Assembly (NCBI RefSeq): GCF_030463535.1
Contig: NC_132896.1
Location: 26,885,209-26,949,208, forward strand
Reading direction: 5' to 3'
DNA length: 64,000 bases
From: Salminus brasiliensis
Lineage: Eukaryota; Chordata; Actinopteri; Characiformes; Bryconidae
Part shown: piece by piece, positions 46,931 through 61,000 of the stretch
Position numbering within the stretch: the first letter of the stretch is position 1
How the letters are laid out: the number at the start of each line of letters is the position of its first letter
Notes under the pieces: model-generated
The model's database searches: none
The model's input: the letters and a program-made list of their open reading frames with translations, nothing else
Told to the model about the DNA's origin: nothing
Program-made: the position numbers and the translations under genes

Positions 46931-49900
46931 TTGCAGATAAATTTCCAATGTCAGAATAAAATGATGTAAGTCTTGCTAGAGTTGTAACACTCATTTAACA
47001 CTCCCTCATCCGGTTCATTTTGGATTTCGGTCTTAACTCTTGTCTGTCTTTTCCTCATCTTGACGTTTCCGTAAAATCACCCGTCTTTTTTTTTTTTTTT
47101 TACAGACTACTGCACACAGAAGAGCAGCTGTGGTCAAACGCTGCTTCTGTTTCTGCCCCATTGTTCACCAGTTTCTCTTCTTGTAAATTTCCACCAGGAA
47201 CGTGATGGGAAATAACCTCAAAATAGTTGCAGTCTTGCAATACTGCTCTGCAGATTCGCAGTCTCTGCAGAATCATCTGTGAGTTATGACAAATTGTATT
47301 TACATGTGATAGAGTGTTACTTTTTTTACAGCAGAGATTTTTAGTGTATGGTTAGCATAAGACTTGTATCCTACAGACTCAACACTCGACTCAGACTGGT
47401 ACCCCAGAGATCAAGGTATTTTTGTTAATGTCTTAAGCTTTGGACTCTGTACAGAAACCTCAGGGTCTTGTGGTCCCTGGTCCCTCAGGGTTATCCGTCA
47501 CAAACTGCCACATTCACAAAGAAAGGCCAGACGTGGGACGGCTATTCACTCCTCGTGTTGAAAGTAATAAAAGAGGTTTGCTGTTAAAATCAGATCTACT
47601 GAATAGTGACAAATCCCCTGCTAAACTATCACGCAGCAGTCTTCCAAGAGGAAAGCCCTAACACACAAGTCAACAGTGACTGGAAGGCCAAATCATCATG
47701 CACGAGAATAATAAAAAAAAAAACATAAGTAAGTCTCCAAAAGAGCTGCTGAGAAGGGGGGGCATTTTTGGAGAATTGCACAAACCCTTATGAGGAAATC
47801 CCCCCACCGCCCCCGTTCTCCACCCCAGCCCTCATCCTTATCCTTCCATGGCCTTGACCGCTGGGATCCTTGCAAGCTGTTTCCTGTCTTCTGAACTCAC
47901 ACCGTCTCTGAGGAGCTCTATCCAAACGGGCTGGGTCTGTGATTGCCGGCTGAGTGCCAACGTCTGTCCAGTCCACCGCCAAACTGCCTAGAGGGAGGCT
48001 ATAGCTTGCGCTAACCGCTGCATGTCACCTAGTGTGCGTGCTTTGACGGTAACAATAGAAATGCCCTCATTCTCATATTCACTCACATGGAATAAAGTCC
48101 AGTTGCTTTGAGCACGTTCCACTCCAGCTGATGTAACTGATAGACATATGAACAGTCTCCACTGGTGGCAAAGCAGCGAACACCGCACAGATGGGAATAG
48201 GACAAAAAATTGGAAGACGAGCGATGTATTGTTTAACTTCCAAAGCCTGGACTAAGACTAGGTGTCATCAGCATTGCTTGGAAATATGCCTTGGTTGCAC
48301 TGCGTTGTAAGCTGGACTAACCCTCCACCAGCAAAGTGCTGGTTAAATTCCTTGTCTTTATATAAATGTAGAGGACAAATAAGGATTTTTGCACAACATG
48401 ATGGATGAGTCAAAAGGCTGCTTGCAAAATTCCAAGATGGAGCTGAAGAAGTTGGCCCTGGCGGGTGGTCTCAACAAATCTGCCTTTTGACAAAGCGGCT
48501 GAAGGTTGAAAGGATTTTGCTTACTGACAAGAATTCTCCTTCTGCAGTCGCAGCAGGAAACGGTGGCACTCCTGGCTCGCTTAGGAGACCTGAGAGCAGA
48601 CCAGAGCAAAGCTGCAATTCTTTGACGTCCTAGTCAGGTTCGGAAAGAAAGGGAGGCAGTCACTGTGGGAATTTATGCAGGAAGTGTGCATGAAACAGCA
48701 ATTGTGGCTGTAATATTACATGTGGTGTAAACAAAATATCATGAGAACAACAGCTCTTTGTTTTGGGATTCAATCCTATTTACCCTCTATGTAGCAGAGA
48801 AAATTAGTTTGATAACCCGAGCCATTATCAGAGAACTAAGATTGGAAAGGAAGGGTTTGGAGCCCAGACTCTGATCACATCCGCACAGTCTACTCATTAG
48901 ACACACAGCAAAAAACCATCACTGTTAAATTAGCTTCTGCAGAGTTGAATGGACTCTCAGCATGTTTAATTTAATGCTTTTTAATTCCAAAGGCATCAGT
49001 CCATAGTAACTGAGAGAGATAATGCTAATGAAACCAGCCAGGCTCTTCTTGAAAAAAGGCCTCGATTTCTAAGAGAAGACCCATTTGATTTAAAACATGC
49101 ACACCCCTCAGTCTGACAAGTTTGAATTTGTGAGTTTCTGATGTCAGGAAAAGTTTAGTTTAGTAGAGATTTTTCTTAAAATGACTGTTTTATAGTGTTT
49201 AATATCTAATATGTAATATATAATTCAGTCTGCCTCCCACCTCCCTGACCATTCAGCTCCCAGCTCCTTCAAAACACTGCAGTCAAGTCACTATGTGTGC
49301 ATGAGTGTGTGTCAACTACTGATATGAAATAACTGGTTTATAGTGGGTGAACGTGCCATTATTTGGATTTCTATAGGTTGTGTGTATTAGCATTAGCATT
49401 TGCCTCCTCTCGATTGTGAATGCACTCTGCAGTGCTGGTGAAAAACACAAAGAAAGGTATGCGGTTCTCCCGCTGGTAAAACAGAGCGTTTCAGTGATCA
49501 CTTTATAAAGTTTCAGATATTATGGTAGTCTTTCATGTTTCACTGACAAATATCCGTTACATTTCTGTTAATGGTGTATTGAGAACACCAGATAGCGCTC
49601 TGAATACCGTGCTTAAAACAAAGAAACGGAGCTGGATTAAGATTAAAATAGCTGATACACAATCCATTAAAATATGTCTGGATCGGCCTCAACATTCCTC
49701 ATTTCCGTTTATTTACTTTAGCTCCACCCATTCTTACTGAAGTTATGAGTGTTTTAGCTCTTTCTCAATGAGTTGAAGTACAAGGCAGCCAATCATCATT
49801 TGTATATTTCAGAAATTGACATATAAACATATGCCATACAAAGCCACGTGAGCGTCAAAAGCAGACCTCAGGTAACCTAAAGAAATGTAGGATGTGGGCC

Positions 49901-52473
49901 CTTTAAGCTTCATGGTGAGTAACCCCTCTCCCTTGGTCCCACTTCACAAATCGTAGGCATCACTCTGATTTCACTGATGGGTCAGCCGCTCTGGGCATGG
50001 TCATCAGCGTCAGGCCAGAAGAGAACAAGCACGTGACTCAGCATGGGACAGTTCCCTCAGTGCTCCTAGGATAAAACGGGTGAAGGGCACATTCAAGGAT
50101 GTCTTTGATGGGCAGGGGTCAAAACCCTCTAAAAACGCAGTCCACACAAGCGTGCACTGTGAAGACAAATGTGCTTGGCCAGCGCACACTTGGCTAAAGC
50201 TCCTATAGAACAGCGCAATTTTGTGTTCTAATGAAGCAGTATGCTTTTCTGAGGGATGAAGCTGTCAGAATGTGCGAGGAAACTTGGCCTATCGTCTCGA
50301 AATCGTTGCCATGCGGTGGAGTGACTGGTCCTTGGACTGCGAAGTGTTAGATTTGCAGTCTTCTAATTCCCGTTCGGTTTCCAAGGCGCTGCAGAAATGC
50401 TAAGCAGATGGCCGATTGGGAGGATTGCATGTGGTTGTCTGAGCAGCAGGGAGCTTTTGTCCAAACCCCAACTCACAGATCTAATGACAAAGTGAGTCAT
50501 AAGCACCCTCCAAGAGGACCCCGCGTTTTCATTAAACACATGTGCAAATAGCTCAAGTAGAATTTATTTTATAAATCTAATTAGAAAAAGAAATCCATGC
50601 AATATGACTTCACTGTTTTTTGTTCTTCCCGTCCGGTGATCTATGACTCTGTAAACAGTACTTGCTTGACCTGTTAACTGATCGAGCAAGGGGAAGACCA
50701 TTTGTCATCTTTTCTATTGGACGACACGGAACACTCTATAAAGAAGCTGTCAACTGAAAGCACTTGATGTCAACTGGTGTCTGTACGAAATCCAACGGCA
50801 GCATTCGTGCCTCTTTGAAATGGGAATTACTGCCATGTGCACTGTGCCCAGCAGATTTTACTGATTTTAGCAGAAATCCAGTGCTTCGGATTGCTTAGTC
50901 AGGCCACTCTAGACACATATTTTCTGTCCGAAAGAAACCCTGTAAACTTGAACAAAACAATAGGTGGGACTGGGATAAATCGCATTTTAGCATATTTAGC
51001 GTTACAAACAAGTGCTCTCCTGCAGCAGGCCTGATCTGAGCTTACCCGCATGAAGAGCAGCGCCCAAGCACTGATAACTGTGACTGTATTTTCCCCTTCA
51101 GGAATATAACACAGTTCTTCTCGCAGCCCCGTGTCGCATATGTGTGTTCGTACTCCGCTGGGATTGGGTTTCCTTGCTCTTCTTACTCTACACATTGGTT
51201 TCAGCCTTTGCTTTAGCCTATAGCTTTAGTTATTTTGTGTTATTTGACCTCCAGTAGTCCTGCTTTGGCCTAGCACTATTTTGCACTATTTTATTAAAGG
51301 TGACCTAGAATGAAAAACTGCATTCACCTTGCCATAGTTTTAAAAAAAGTTTAGTATATGGACGTGATCTGTTGTGAAGCTCAAATACTTTTGTGTCCTC
51401 ATTCAAAAGCAAAACCCATGTAAGTGAAAGTGGGAACTGTAAAATGGACCAATTTCAAAAACCCCAAACTGTTTACTAACAGTCTTGGCTTATTCGTAAC
51501 AGTGTTGGCTCATATTTACTTATACTAGAGAAAGCTACTTCAGAAGAATATGAAAGCAAAAAAGCACAGATGCTGTTATGCAAGGGTTCCTCTGATGTGG
51601 CTAAACGCGAACACTAGGCTGACCAGCACCTCTGAAGCTTAAAAATAGGGCTAATAGCTAATGCTAATGGTTGTCCGGCTACAATCTCTTTAGCTAGCTA
51701 ACCGCACACCATGCTGACTTGACACATAGAGGACCCAGAAAGGATCCAGAAAGGACATCAGCGCTATCTGGTAAGACTTAGGATTTGGTCTATGTTAGTC
51801 AAGTGTGTTTATTATCATTAACATCACTGAAGGGCCATTTTGGAGATATTGTTATAGTGAGCGGTGCAGTGAGTGTAACAGCCACAAACCTACATGCAGC
51901 TGGAATCTTTGTTAGCATTGAAAGCAATAAAACTGGAGAAGTGAGAGAGTTCCTGAGACAGTTCCTTGGACAAACTGGCATTTATTGACAAGATTGATCC
52001 AAACGACCTAACCACCACAAGCTGGAATACCCTCAATGCTGCCTCCAACCTCGTACTTGGATATTACCAACCACGGTTGGATTGTGAACAGTTCAGAAAC
52101 TATAAATCTCCTAAAGCCCATGGATATTTCATGGGTGCAGGATTTGTTTGCATTTGGATTGAAGGACTGCAACAACACAGTGCTAACAGTAGAGGTAATC
52201 TAGCTGTAATCAAGGAAACTTGTGCTTAGCATAGCAGCCTTCGCTTGCATTACATTTTTTTCTCATTAAAGTACAAATTTAGACTGTAATGATGCTGATA
52301 TAGTACTATAGTACACGAGAAACACTGTTCAACTCATAGAAATAAGTAAACAAGAGCATGTCATCATTACGATGGCATAGTACTATAGTAAAGCAGAGGA
52401 TCGCATGACATTTTACAGTCTTAACTAAACCCGTTAACCGGTTCCTGTGGCTCTAGCCAGACAGAAACTAGAC

Positions 52474-52664
52474 ACACCAGTGAAACACACACAGTGACTG
52501 TGAGCACACATGCCCCGAGCGGTGGGCAGCCAATGCTGCGGCGCCTGGAAAGCTGAGAGGTGAAGGGCCTTGCTCAAGGGCCCAACAGTGGCAGCCTGCC
52601 GAGCCAGGGTATCAAACTCACAACCCTGTTATCAATTGCCTGGAGCTCTAGCCACCACTGCCCA
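52474..52664 (-). mobile_element. tRNA-derived SINE, third copy
   Basis: The minus strand begins GGGCAGTGGTGGCTAGAGCT and contains GATAACAGGGTTGTGAGTTT, CCACTGTTGGGCCCTTGAGC and TGCCCACCGCTCGGGGC, as in the other two copies. The tRNA head is shortened around the A box. Confidence 0.7.
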
Positions 52665-53499
52665 CACAGGATATTGGTCATTAACCAATCCTTACATTTT
52701 ATGTAGTTTTGTAGATATGCTAGGCTAGCCTAAGCTAGGTTGTAACTTATACCAGCCAATAAAACTTACCAAAAAGAGCCAAAAGAGCCAAAAGAGCTTA
52801 CCATTTGTTTCCACTGTAGGTATGGTATGAATTATTAGTAGGGTTTATTATAGGCAAAATAGTAGGGTTTAATGAAACCACACCTAAACATTTTCACCCC
52901 ACAGAAGTCACATTCTTACTATTTCAATAAACCAAAATATCTATAAATGCATTCTTATATAAATGCACCTTAATATTGTTTCACTTTTCACATTGCCACT
53001 TTGATATCCAACAGATTTTTCGGACAACAGCTTATTTCCCTATTGTGCAGTCCTACCAAGTATTGACAAAACATACAGAGACTGCCCCGTGATCCACATG
53101 GTTTACAAATCTGAATCGACAAGTGCATGAGGAAGGTAAAAGTTGGCTTCTAACAATATTAAAATGGAGAAAAACAGCCATTGGCACTCTGTTACAGGGT
53201 GACATACAAAACCAAAGAATAAGGAGAAGGGATTTCAGTCTTTTGACGTTAGTTACATGGCTAACTCCTGCCAACAGGGCTCAGAATAGTGGTTTGTGTC
53301 TTTAACAGATGTGGACCACTGGCCTCATTTCCCCCAGCTGTGCTATTGTGCTTGCATTCTCTGGCAAGACAAACGGATGCACTGCTACCTAAGTTTAAGG
53401 AAATGCATACTACCACGTAAAAAGAGAACAACAAACTTGTTTCTCCAATGTGTGAAAGGTGACACGTATTGAGCAGGGCATGAAACAGGACATGATTAA

Positions 53500-53990
53500 T
53501 GGAAATTCATTTTAATGATGCTGATGACCTCGGCTGTCACTGTCACACACATTTACAGTGTGTATACTGTATATGTCTATATAGAACATTGCAGGAGTCT
53601 GAGAAAATAATATGCAAAGCTAATTATCTAGGCAGTGAGTGTTTATGCCACTCAACCTCTGGCTGGTTATGATATCGGGAGAGTAGGGTAGGCCTAATGT
53701 TTAGCATGCAATGTCCTCCCTCATGCTCCAGCTTTATTTCTTCTAACTCTTTATTTAATAATGGCTTTTGTTGTTCAAATAATAAAATGTTTCATGCATT
53801 AATCTTCTTTCCGTGCTTTTAAAACTGGGAAAAACACTAAAGTCTTATTGCACTATTTGTGGACTAAGCTGTAAAGTGTCAGCCCCTCGATATTGCGCCC
53901 TCCCCCGGGGCGATTCTGAGCCGCCGCCCACAGGCCCAAATAAGGACTTCCTCCTCGTTTGTGTTCATGTTTAATTCAGTGTGTCGAGCC
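53500..53990. promoter_or_regulatory. Candidate regulatory element upstream of neurl1b
   Basis: Unique sequence with an octamer-like ATGCAAAG at 53612-53619 next to CTAATTA at 53620-53626, plus TTAATGATGCTGATGACC upstream. POU and homeobox sites side by side are common in developmental enhancers. Not proven. Confidence 0.3.
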
Positions 53991-54490
53991 ATGTTGATTG
54001 TGCTCACGTGTTACACCTGGGATTGGGGGGTATTTAAGAAGCCTCAACGCTGCCATTCAGTGTAGAAAATTGTATCATTTGGGACCTTAAGTTTTCATGA
54101 GAGGTTCCCCGTAGTGTAGAAGTGTGTTGAGGCCAGTTTCTGCTCAGAGTTCACGTTCAGGAGCAGGTCAACCTGCCAATCAAGTCTTCAGCGAGGCTCA
54201 CTCGCTCACAGACAGGATTTACTGTCAACCCACATCTCAGCTAGGCGACCCACACTCACGGCAGCGCGCTGCAGTTCCAGGTTTGGTCGGCCTAGCCATT
54301 TTATTTAGTAGCTGGTCACCCAGCCCAACCCCCAGTCCCAGGTTCGTTTTTTTGTTCGCCCTCTTGTTTGTCACGTTCAGGTTTTTGTTGATCACTGTTG
54401 TTCATGGTTTGTTGCTTTTTTGCCTCACTTGCCCCCTTTTGTTTATCTTATTATGTCCTAATAAATCTCCTTGCTTTGTGTGGTGAGTCC
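53985..54490 (+). mobile_element. Possible solo LTR
   Basis: GGGGGGTATTTAAGAAGCC near 54026 looks like a promoter TATA region, and a T-rich stretch followed by CCTAATAAATCTCC near 54457 a poly(A) signal, the order seen in fish retrotransposon LTRs. TG...CA ends and a target duplication were not located, so this is tentative. The open frame at 54124-54486 lies within it. Confidence 0.3.
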
Positions 54491-54828
54491 GATTGGGAAC
54501 CAGAAAGTTGTGATCTTGTCTTGTCTTCTTTGCGTGATCCTAACCGAAACAAAAAATATGTTCTTCCAAGCTGGAGCTGGTGCCTCAGAAGCATGTGCCC
54601 AGAATAGCCTTGCAAGCCTAATACCTGCAGGGCCATGGCATGCTAACACCATGTCAACAAAATAAGCAATAGAAAGAGTTGGAGTAAAGAAGGCTATTAA
54701 TAGGAGCTATGACTACAGCAGCAGCAGTAATAATGTTTGGTTCATATACTGCCAATGTAAAATGGGGTAGATTGGTCATGTTTGAATATTTAACACAACT
54801 TAATACACTACAAGTATCCAGAACATCC

Positions 54829-54993
54829 CTCTAATTCAGGGGTGGGCAATCCTGGTCCCAGAAGGCACAGTTTTGTAATTTTACTGCTCAAGCACACTGG
54901 ATTCAACTCACCTGTTAAATGTTTGGTAGGTCTGTTAGAGCAGGGAAATCAGCAAACTGTGCTGGACTCTCGTTGCCCACCCCTGCTCTAATT
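54829..54993. mobile_element. hAT-type MITE with 8-bp target duplication
   Basis: The element proper is 54837-54985 (149 bp). CAGGGGTGGGCAA at the left end is the exact inverse of the right end, and CTCTAATT flanks it on both sides (54829-54836 and 54986-54993). An 8-bp duplication is the hallmark of hAT elements. Confidence 0.85.
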
Positions 54994-55964
54994 AGTGGAC
55001 TGACTATGAAGCAGTGGAACTGTGGATCTCTGGAGTGATGGAGCTCCAGCCAATGCCTTTGGGATAAGTTGGAGTGGTGTGTGTGTGTGTAATCCAGAAC
55101 GTGGAAATATGAGACTGTGCCGGTAAGGTGAAGCTGGTTGGGAGTTGCTTGTTTTTGCCTGCGTTCGGGTCAGGCATGTCCCTGGGTGACTCAAAAACTA
55201 GTGTGCTTTGAACATCGAGCCAAGGTGCTCGCAAAGATGTGCAGATATGCCATCATTAAACCATAATTAATCTAAAGTACAGTGTTGTGGCAGAGGGGGT
55301 TTAGCTGTAAATATCAACTAAGGAATCTGTGTTTTAATGAAAAAGCTTATTTTAGCCACATCACATCATTAAAAGTTTACAGCACAATTCAGGAAGCATT
55401 GTAGGCCAGTGCTAACCCTGCATCGCTGCTCGACTCTTAAAATGTGACCTCTAAATGGGTCTCGGGATATCTGGTATGGAGTGAAAATCCAAAATCCTGT
55501 TATGCCAGTGGTTAAGAGCAGGTCTGCTGGATTTCTAGGGAGTTTTTGTGGTTAACCACCTTTCGCTACCATTCTCCATCTCCTCTACATAATTGAGTCA
55601 TTTTCTCAATCAATGCGTTGTTCTCAAAACCACCAGAGTAATTTCGTTGAATTATGCAGAATAATAACAGTCGTTTTTAAACATGTCACACAATGCCAAG
55701 ACATGGTACAGAAGAGTGGTTGGACCTTTCACATCTTTGCTGTGCTAATAACAACCTGGAACTTAACACCACGACAACAGTGCAAATTATAACTCAGTTC
55801 TGCAAACAAAAGCAGCCCCCAGACTCACCCTCCACTCAAGAAATCAATGACATTGCATGCATTTGGTTGGGTTTGTGTATATATACAGATGGAGAGTTTG
55901 TCAGGTTTATATAATTTCAATCTCATGAAACACTATATGCTCATTTCTCCTAAATCAAGACTCT

Positions 55965-56393
55965 TTTTAATAGCTTATCCTGCTTTTGTTGGAGTAGCTG
56001 TTTCTACTGAAGAAGGCTTTCTATTAGATTTCAGTTTGAAGCTGTGAGGATTTGACTGCATTCAGCAACAAGAGCATTACTGAGGTCAGGATATTCGTTC
56101 CCAACTTCCCAACTCATTCCAAAAGTATTGGATGGAGCACCACCCATCATTCCAGAGGACACAGTTCCACTGCTCAATGCTAAGGGGCTTTATACCCTTC
56201 TATCTCAAGCCTGGCATTCATGTTTTTCTGCTCTAGAAAGTCCTTTTCTACTGGCAATAATTATCTACAGGGACTAGACAAGAGGTGTGTGTGTGTGTGT
56301 GCATTTACACAACAGTGTCAGCAGTGGGTGCAACTTAAAGTAGCTAAATGCATTCATTAGAAAGGGTGTCCACACACATTTGTCCATATAGTA
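55965..56393 (+). mobile_element. Same DNA transposon family, copy E
   Basis: TTTGTTGGAGTAGCTGTTTC, AAAAGTATTGGATGGAGCAC and GGGTGTCCACACACATTTGT then CCATATAGTA identify it. The 3' terminus is intact and the 5' terminus is eroded. Confidence 0.7.
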
Positions 56394-56429
56394 TATAAAG
56401 GACACAAGGTGTTCACTGAAGGCCAGAAT

Positions 56430-57110
56430 TTACAGTCAACATCCAATACCATGTCTAGTCAATCCAAGACAGTTCAGAGAAGTCAGCAACTAGACATGTA
56501 TCCATGTATACACTCGTAGAAAGAAAAAATCAAAGGAAAGTAAGTGACTAAAACAGGAGTATCCAAAACTGCCATGCAAGACCTGGTAGACCACCAAAAC
56601 TGGCCCCATCTGTTGTTGAGGTATGGAGTCGCCAATTTCTCTGGCACCAATACATTAGCAACAGGTCCTTTAAGTTCTGTAAGTTGAGTGATGGTGGATC
56701 TGATTGAGATGTGGGGAATTGGGAGACCAAGTCAACACCTTGAACTCTTTGTCATGTTCTTCAAACCATTCCTGAACAATCGCTATTGCTGTGTGACAGG
56801 GTGCATTCTCCCGCTGAAAGAGGTCACTGCCTGGTGGTATGCATCAAAGAATCAATCATCCACATGAATGCCAGGACCCCAGCAGAAGGTTTCCCAGCAG
56901 AACAATGCCCAAAACATCACACTGTCGCGTCCAGCTTGCATTTTTCCCATAGTGCAGTGCACACTCAACCGGCCGTCCACATGATGTTAAAGAAGCCGTC
57001 ATTTATCAGATCAGGCCACCTTGATCATCGCTCAATGGTCCGGTTCTGATGATTCACTTGGTGCTTAATATATCCACTCCTTGACAGGTGCCACATGACT
57101 AATGCCATTC
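56430..57110 (-). mobile_element. Tc1-like transposon remnant, 31 kb family relative
   Basis: ATCAGATCAGGCCACCTTGA, GTCCACATGATGTTAAAGAA and TTGACAGGTGCCACATGACT match the same fish Tc1-like family as 30677-31082, on the opposite strand. No long intact frame remains. Confidence 0.6.
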
Positions 57111-60100
57111 TTATTACATATGCACTTACAGGATGGTACAAGGTTATTAAGCTCAAACACTGATAAGACCTTTAGCTTGTATCTAGGGCTGCCCGATCAG
57201 TTGGTGTAACTGATGATATCAATGCTGAAAATGTGTGAATATCAATATTTTAAACTGGAGCGCTGTTTTATTATTATTAACATTATATATTTGTTTTGTA
57301 ATTTAGCCTTTAGATTTCTGAAATGCTTCAGTTCAAATAAAAATGGCTCCAGTTATGGTCAACTCCATTCAAAGCTACTGTTTAAAAAAATATTCTGCAG
57401 TATATATAGGTTTCCAAACATCCAAGGCGCCGTACGCATGGAAGTGCTTACGATGGTGGTTTTACACTGAGCAAAGTGTCGATGGCCGTCCAAAGCAGCT
57501 GTAGCAGGTGCACGATCACCCAAAAGGTCGGCTAGTCATGTTTAGTAACCATTAGTAGTGAAGCTTTTCAAATCTGTTGTCTTTTTTACATTGATTACAC
57601 ACACGCCTGCCTGCTACCGTAGAATTTCCACTGAATAAGAGAAAATGTTAAGGCTAGAACCTGGGCTTCTTGATTGATTGATGTCGGTGTGTGTGTTTAT
57701 GTGCTTTGGACTTGGTGGGACATATAATTAGATAAGTCTATCTAATTATTTTATTTCTGCCATTAATTTGGGAAACATTCTTGTGTAGGGAACTTAAATA
57801 CAATAGACCGCATATATAAGGGGTACACATCAAAACTACACTAGATTGGCTTTGAAGCTGCTGCACTATTGACTTACAAAATATTTACGTTGGATTTAAA
57901 AGTTGAAAACCTCAGTTTTGAACTTTTGCATTATATATAGACATGCAGTTTGTTGTCAGAGTAAAATGAACTTCAATGAAATGCTTACTTTGACGTTTTG
58001 GAGAAAACTTTATTGCTTTGAGTAATTAACTAATCATTAAAATACTCGACTGAGATAAAACTCCCAAACGCTGTCTGACAAAGCACTAATATGGTTCCCA
58101 AATTTAGACATTGGGCCTATTTTTACTGCCTTCTTATTGCCCTAACATTTAGGGTTAAGTGCTTAAAAGGCAGTAGAGAACGCACTTGACATGCTGTGTG
58201 AGGTTTCACCGGGTCGCATGTTCAATGTTCTGCAGCATATAAACAACCACAAAATAGGGGGTACCTTGGCATCAACAGTTAACCTTTTTTTTTTACAAAG
58301 CTGTAAGGTCAAAAGGGGTCAAATGTCACAAGGCTACAGGACAAACTAGGTTGCCACTGCTATTATTAACAGCAGTTTACAAAAGACCAATGTAATGCTA
58401 TTTGACAAGAGCAATGACTTTCCCTTGAATTGAAAGAAGGTTACCGTACTGAGTATGCGTGACCTACCTTCTAGCGAGGGTAAAGTGATTACATAATGCA
58501 CTGACTGATGAAGACTGTCAGTACATTTAAAGGGCTGTCAGTCAGTACAGAAGATATGTGCGTTGAACCCTAGCTTATGAGCCCTGGATGAAAATGTCCG
58601 TTTTTACGTAACTGCCCATTTGTTTCACAACAGCAAAAGAAAGGGAGGGCTGAAGTCTACACTGTCTGTATGTAAGACTTCAAAGCTTCTAGTCACGCTG
58701 CCTTGCCTTGTTTACATCCTTCTGAAGCAGTTTCTTTGGCTGACCAGTCCATAAAACAGGCATTTCGGAAACTCATGGCCTGAAGGAGTTGATCTGATGA
58801 GGTCAAAGGTTATTCAGCTGTGGAACTCAACACAAACAACTACTGGTGGCTGACAACTGACAACTCCAGCAGAGAACCAACCTTGCAGATCAGTGACTCC
58901 CATAAACATGGCGTATTTTCCACTTAAATTAGAACACAGCTGTACAGCTATTTTATTATGCAAATTATGTTACATGCATTTGCTAACAATGAAGACAATA
59001 AAGATGAATACCTTCTTTAAATTTCACTGTTTTAATTAACATTCCTGCTCATAGAAAAGCTCAATAAAAGTCAAAATCTAAAACCAGGGACGTGCAAAGT
59101 AGCAGCAATAAAATATAACACAACTAAATCACTAAATCCTGTAATTTTTTATCAGCAAATACGAGCTCTGTTTTTTATGTCTTTTATTTAGTTCCATATT
59201 AAAAGTTATTAGTGGCGTCCATTTTTCTATAAGACTCCTAGCTCTGAGTCCAGATTGAGGAAATTAATAGTGTAAAAAGTAACAGCAGCCGTGAAACTGT
59301 ATTCTGGTTCAACTTTGGCTTTTAATCTATAGTTCATGATCTCCCTGAACCGTTCCTATTGAGTATGAGAAACATGTGCAATGACATCACCAACTAATCG
59401 CCTATTCAATTAGTTACTAACTAATTTGGTCATCGAGATTGTGCAGGAAATTGCAAAATAGTTGTTCTCCTCCATCTTATGATCAACAACACACCACTAA
59501 TGAATCTATTGGTGGTCCACACTCACTTCCATGGTTGTGCTATACCTAGAGATAGCTGTATCACTCAAAAGATATCAGAAGGGAAAAAACAGTTCATGTC
59601 ATAATGAGTAGTTCTTAAAGCGGAAATATCTGACAGATTCTGCCATCCTAAGCTATAGTCTTGTCCTTGGTCAAACTGAAGAAGTTCTACTGTAGTGTTG
59701 GACTATTCAGTCAATAATCAGTCAGATATCATGTTAATTTTTGAAAATAAATAAATAAATAACCAAAACAATGACTTTTATCAGGAACATAGCTACACAT
59801 TTTCTGCATTTCCCACAAAATGCTGATAAACCTACTTCTCCTGTAATGATACAGAGCAAATCAATCCTGTAAGTTTTTTGACATTGTGTAATTAGGTCTG
59901 ATACCGCCAACCCACAGCCTGGCCATCAGCCGCGTAAAGCCGCTCACTGCACGCAAAAGTGGAATATAGCACATGTACACGCCAACAGTGTCGATGGAAA
60001 CTGTTTGAGGATGTCTGAGACGCTTAACACAAAACACCCAGATTTAAAATCCATTTTATTTGGAAGACACGAGTCTGCTTGGTGACTCTCCCGCTCTTAG

Positions 60101-60854
60101 TGATGTCACGCTACTCTGTTGTTCCATGGACTTCCATTTTTGCAAGCCAATGGAATGTAGCCATGTGTTCTAAACAGGGCTTACACATCGTAAGATTTAA
60201 TGGGAGCCACATGAATTTGAGATTAATGAGAGGTGAATTCAATCGGTTGGTAATCCAGTCCGTGGTCTATTCTGCTGAGAGGCCAGGGAAACCAGCGTGC
60301 CATGTCTGCAACATCTCATCAGGCTGCAGTCTGTTTTAAAAGGTTAGTCAGCCTTAATTACTTGAAAACCGTATGGCAGACACAGATGCAAACAAGGCAA
60401 CCCTGAACAGGCACACAGACACTTTTTGTTGATAGTACAGTCCTTTCAGATTTAGACTGTACATAGGGGCCTGTGTGTTATAGCTAGGGTTATCACAGTT
60501 AGTTGTGCACCATGTGGAAATTCTGGGCTAATAATGGATATTTTTGGTGTATGTATGTGTTGGACGCAGATATATGAACCTTTATGAAATGTAGAGATTG
60601 TGACTACATCCACATGGATTAGTATTACAGAGAGTTAAAAATGCTAGTTTGCTAGTTTGTCCCACACCTTTAATGACTGAAATGGGAGGTGAACTCAGAG
60701 GGCTTGTGGGCTGGAGTTCGGTGCTCCGTCTAGGTGAATGCACGAAGCTGAGCCCCCCCGCTTGGTGGAAAAGGGAAAAAGACAGGGAGGCGGAGGGTAC
60801 AAAGCTGTTATATGTGGCAAATTCCAACTTGAATGAAAATAAGTCATTTAAGAA

Positions 60855-61000
60855 TGTAATTTAAAACCTCCAGTACACCTTACGAATGCTAAGTAGGGCC
60901 ACCCTTTGCTTTAAAAATGACCTCATGAAGTCATTGTGGCATGGATTCCACATTATGTTAGAAACAGTCCTTTGAAATTCTGGTCCATAATGGTAATAAT
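60855..61000 (-). mobile_element. Tc1-like transposon fragment, short copy
   Basis: GTACACCTTACGAATGCTAA, GTAGGGCCACCCTTTGCTTT and GTGGCATGGATTCCACATTA match the copy at 62985 with about one change in ten. The text is the 3' end of a Tc1-like family read in reverse. Confidence 0.65.

Noticed and set aside
51785..52229. Overlapping plus-strand frames at 51.8-52.2 kb
   Set aside because: No recognisable domain and no splice or promoter context; treated as chance.
54124..54486. 120-codon plus-strand frame with hydrophobic C-terminus
   Set aside because: Lies in an LTR-like segment; the hydrophobic part is a T-rich run. No protein family recognised.
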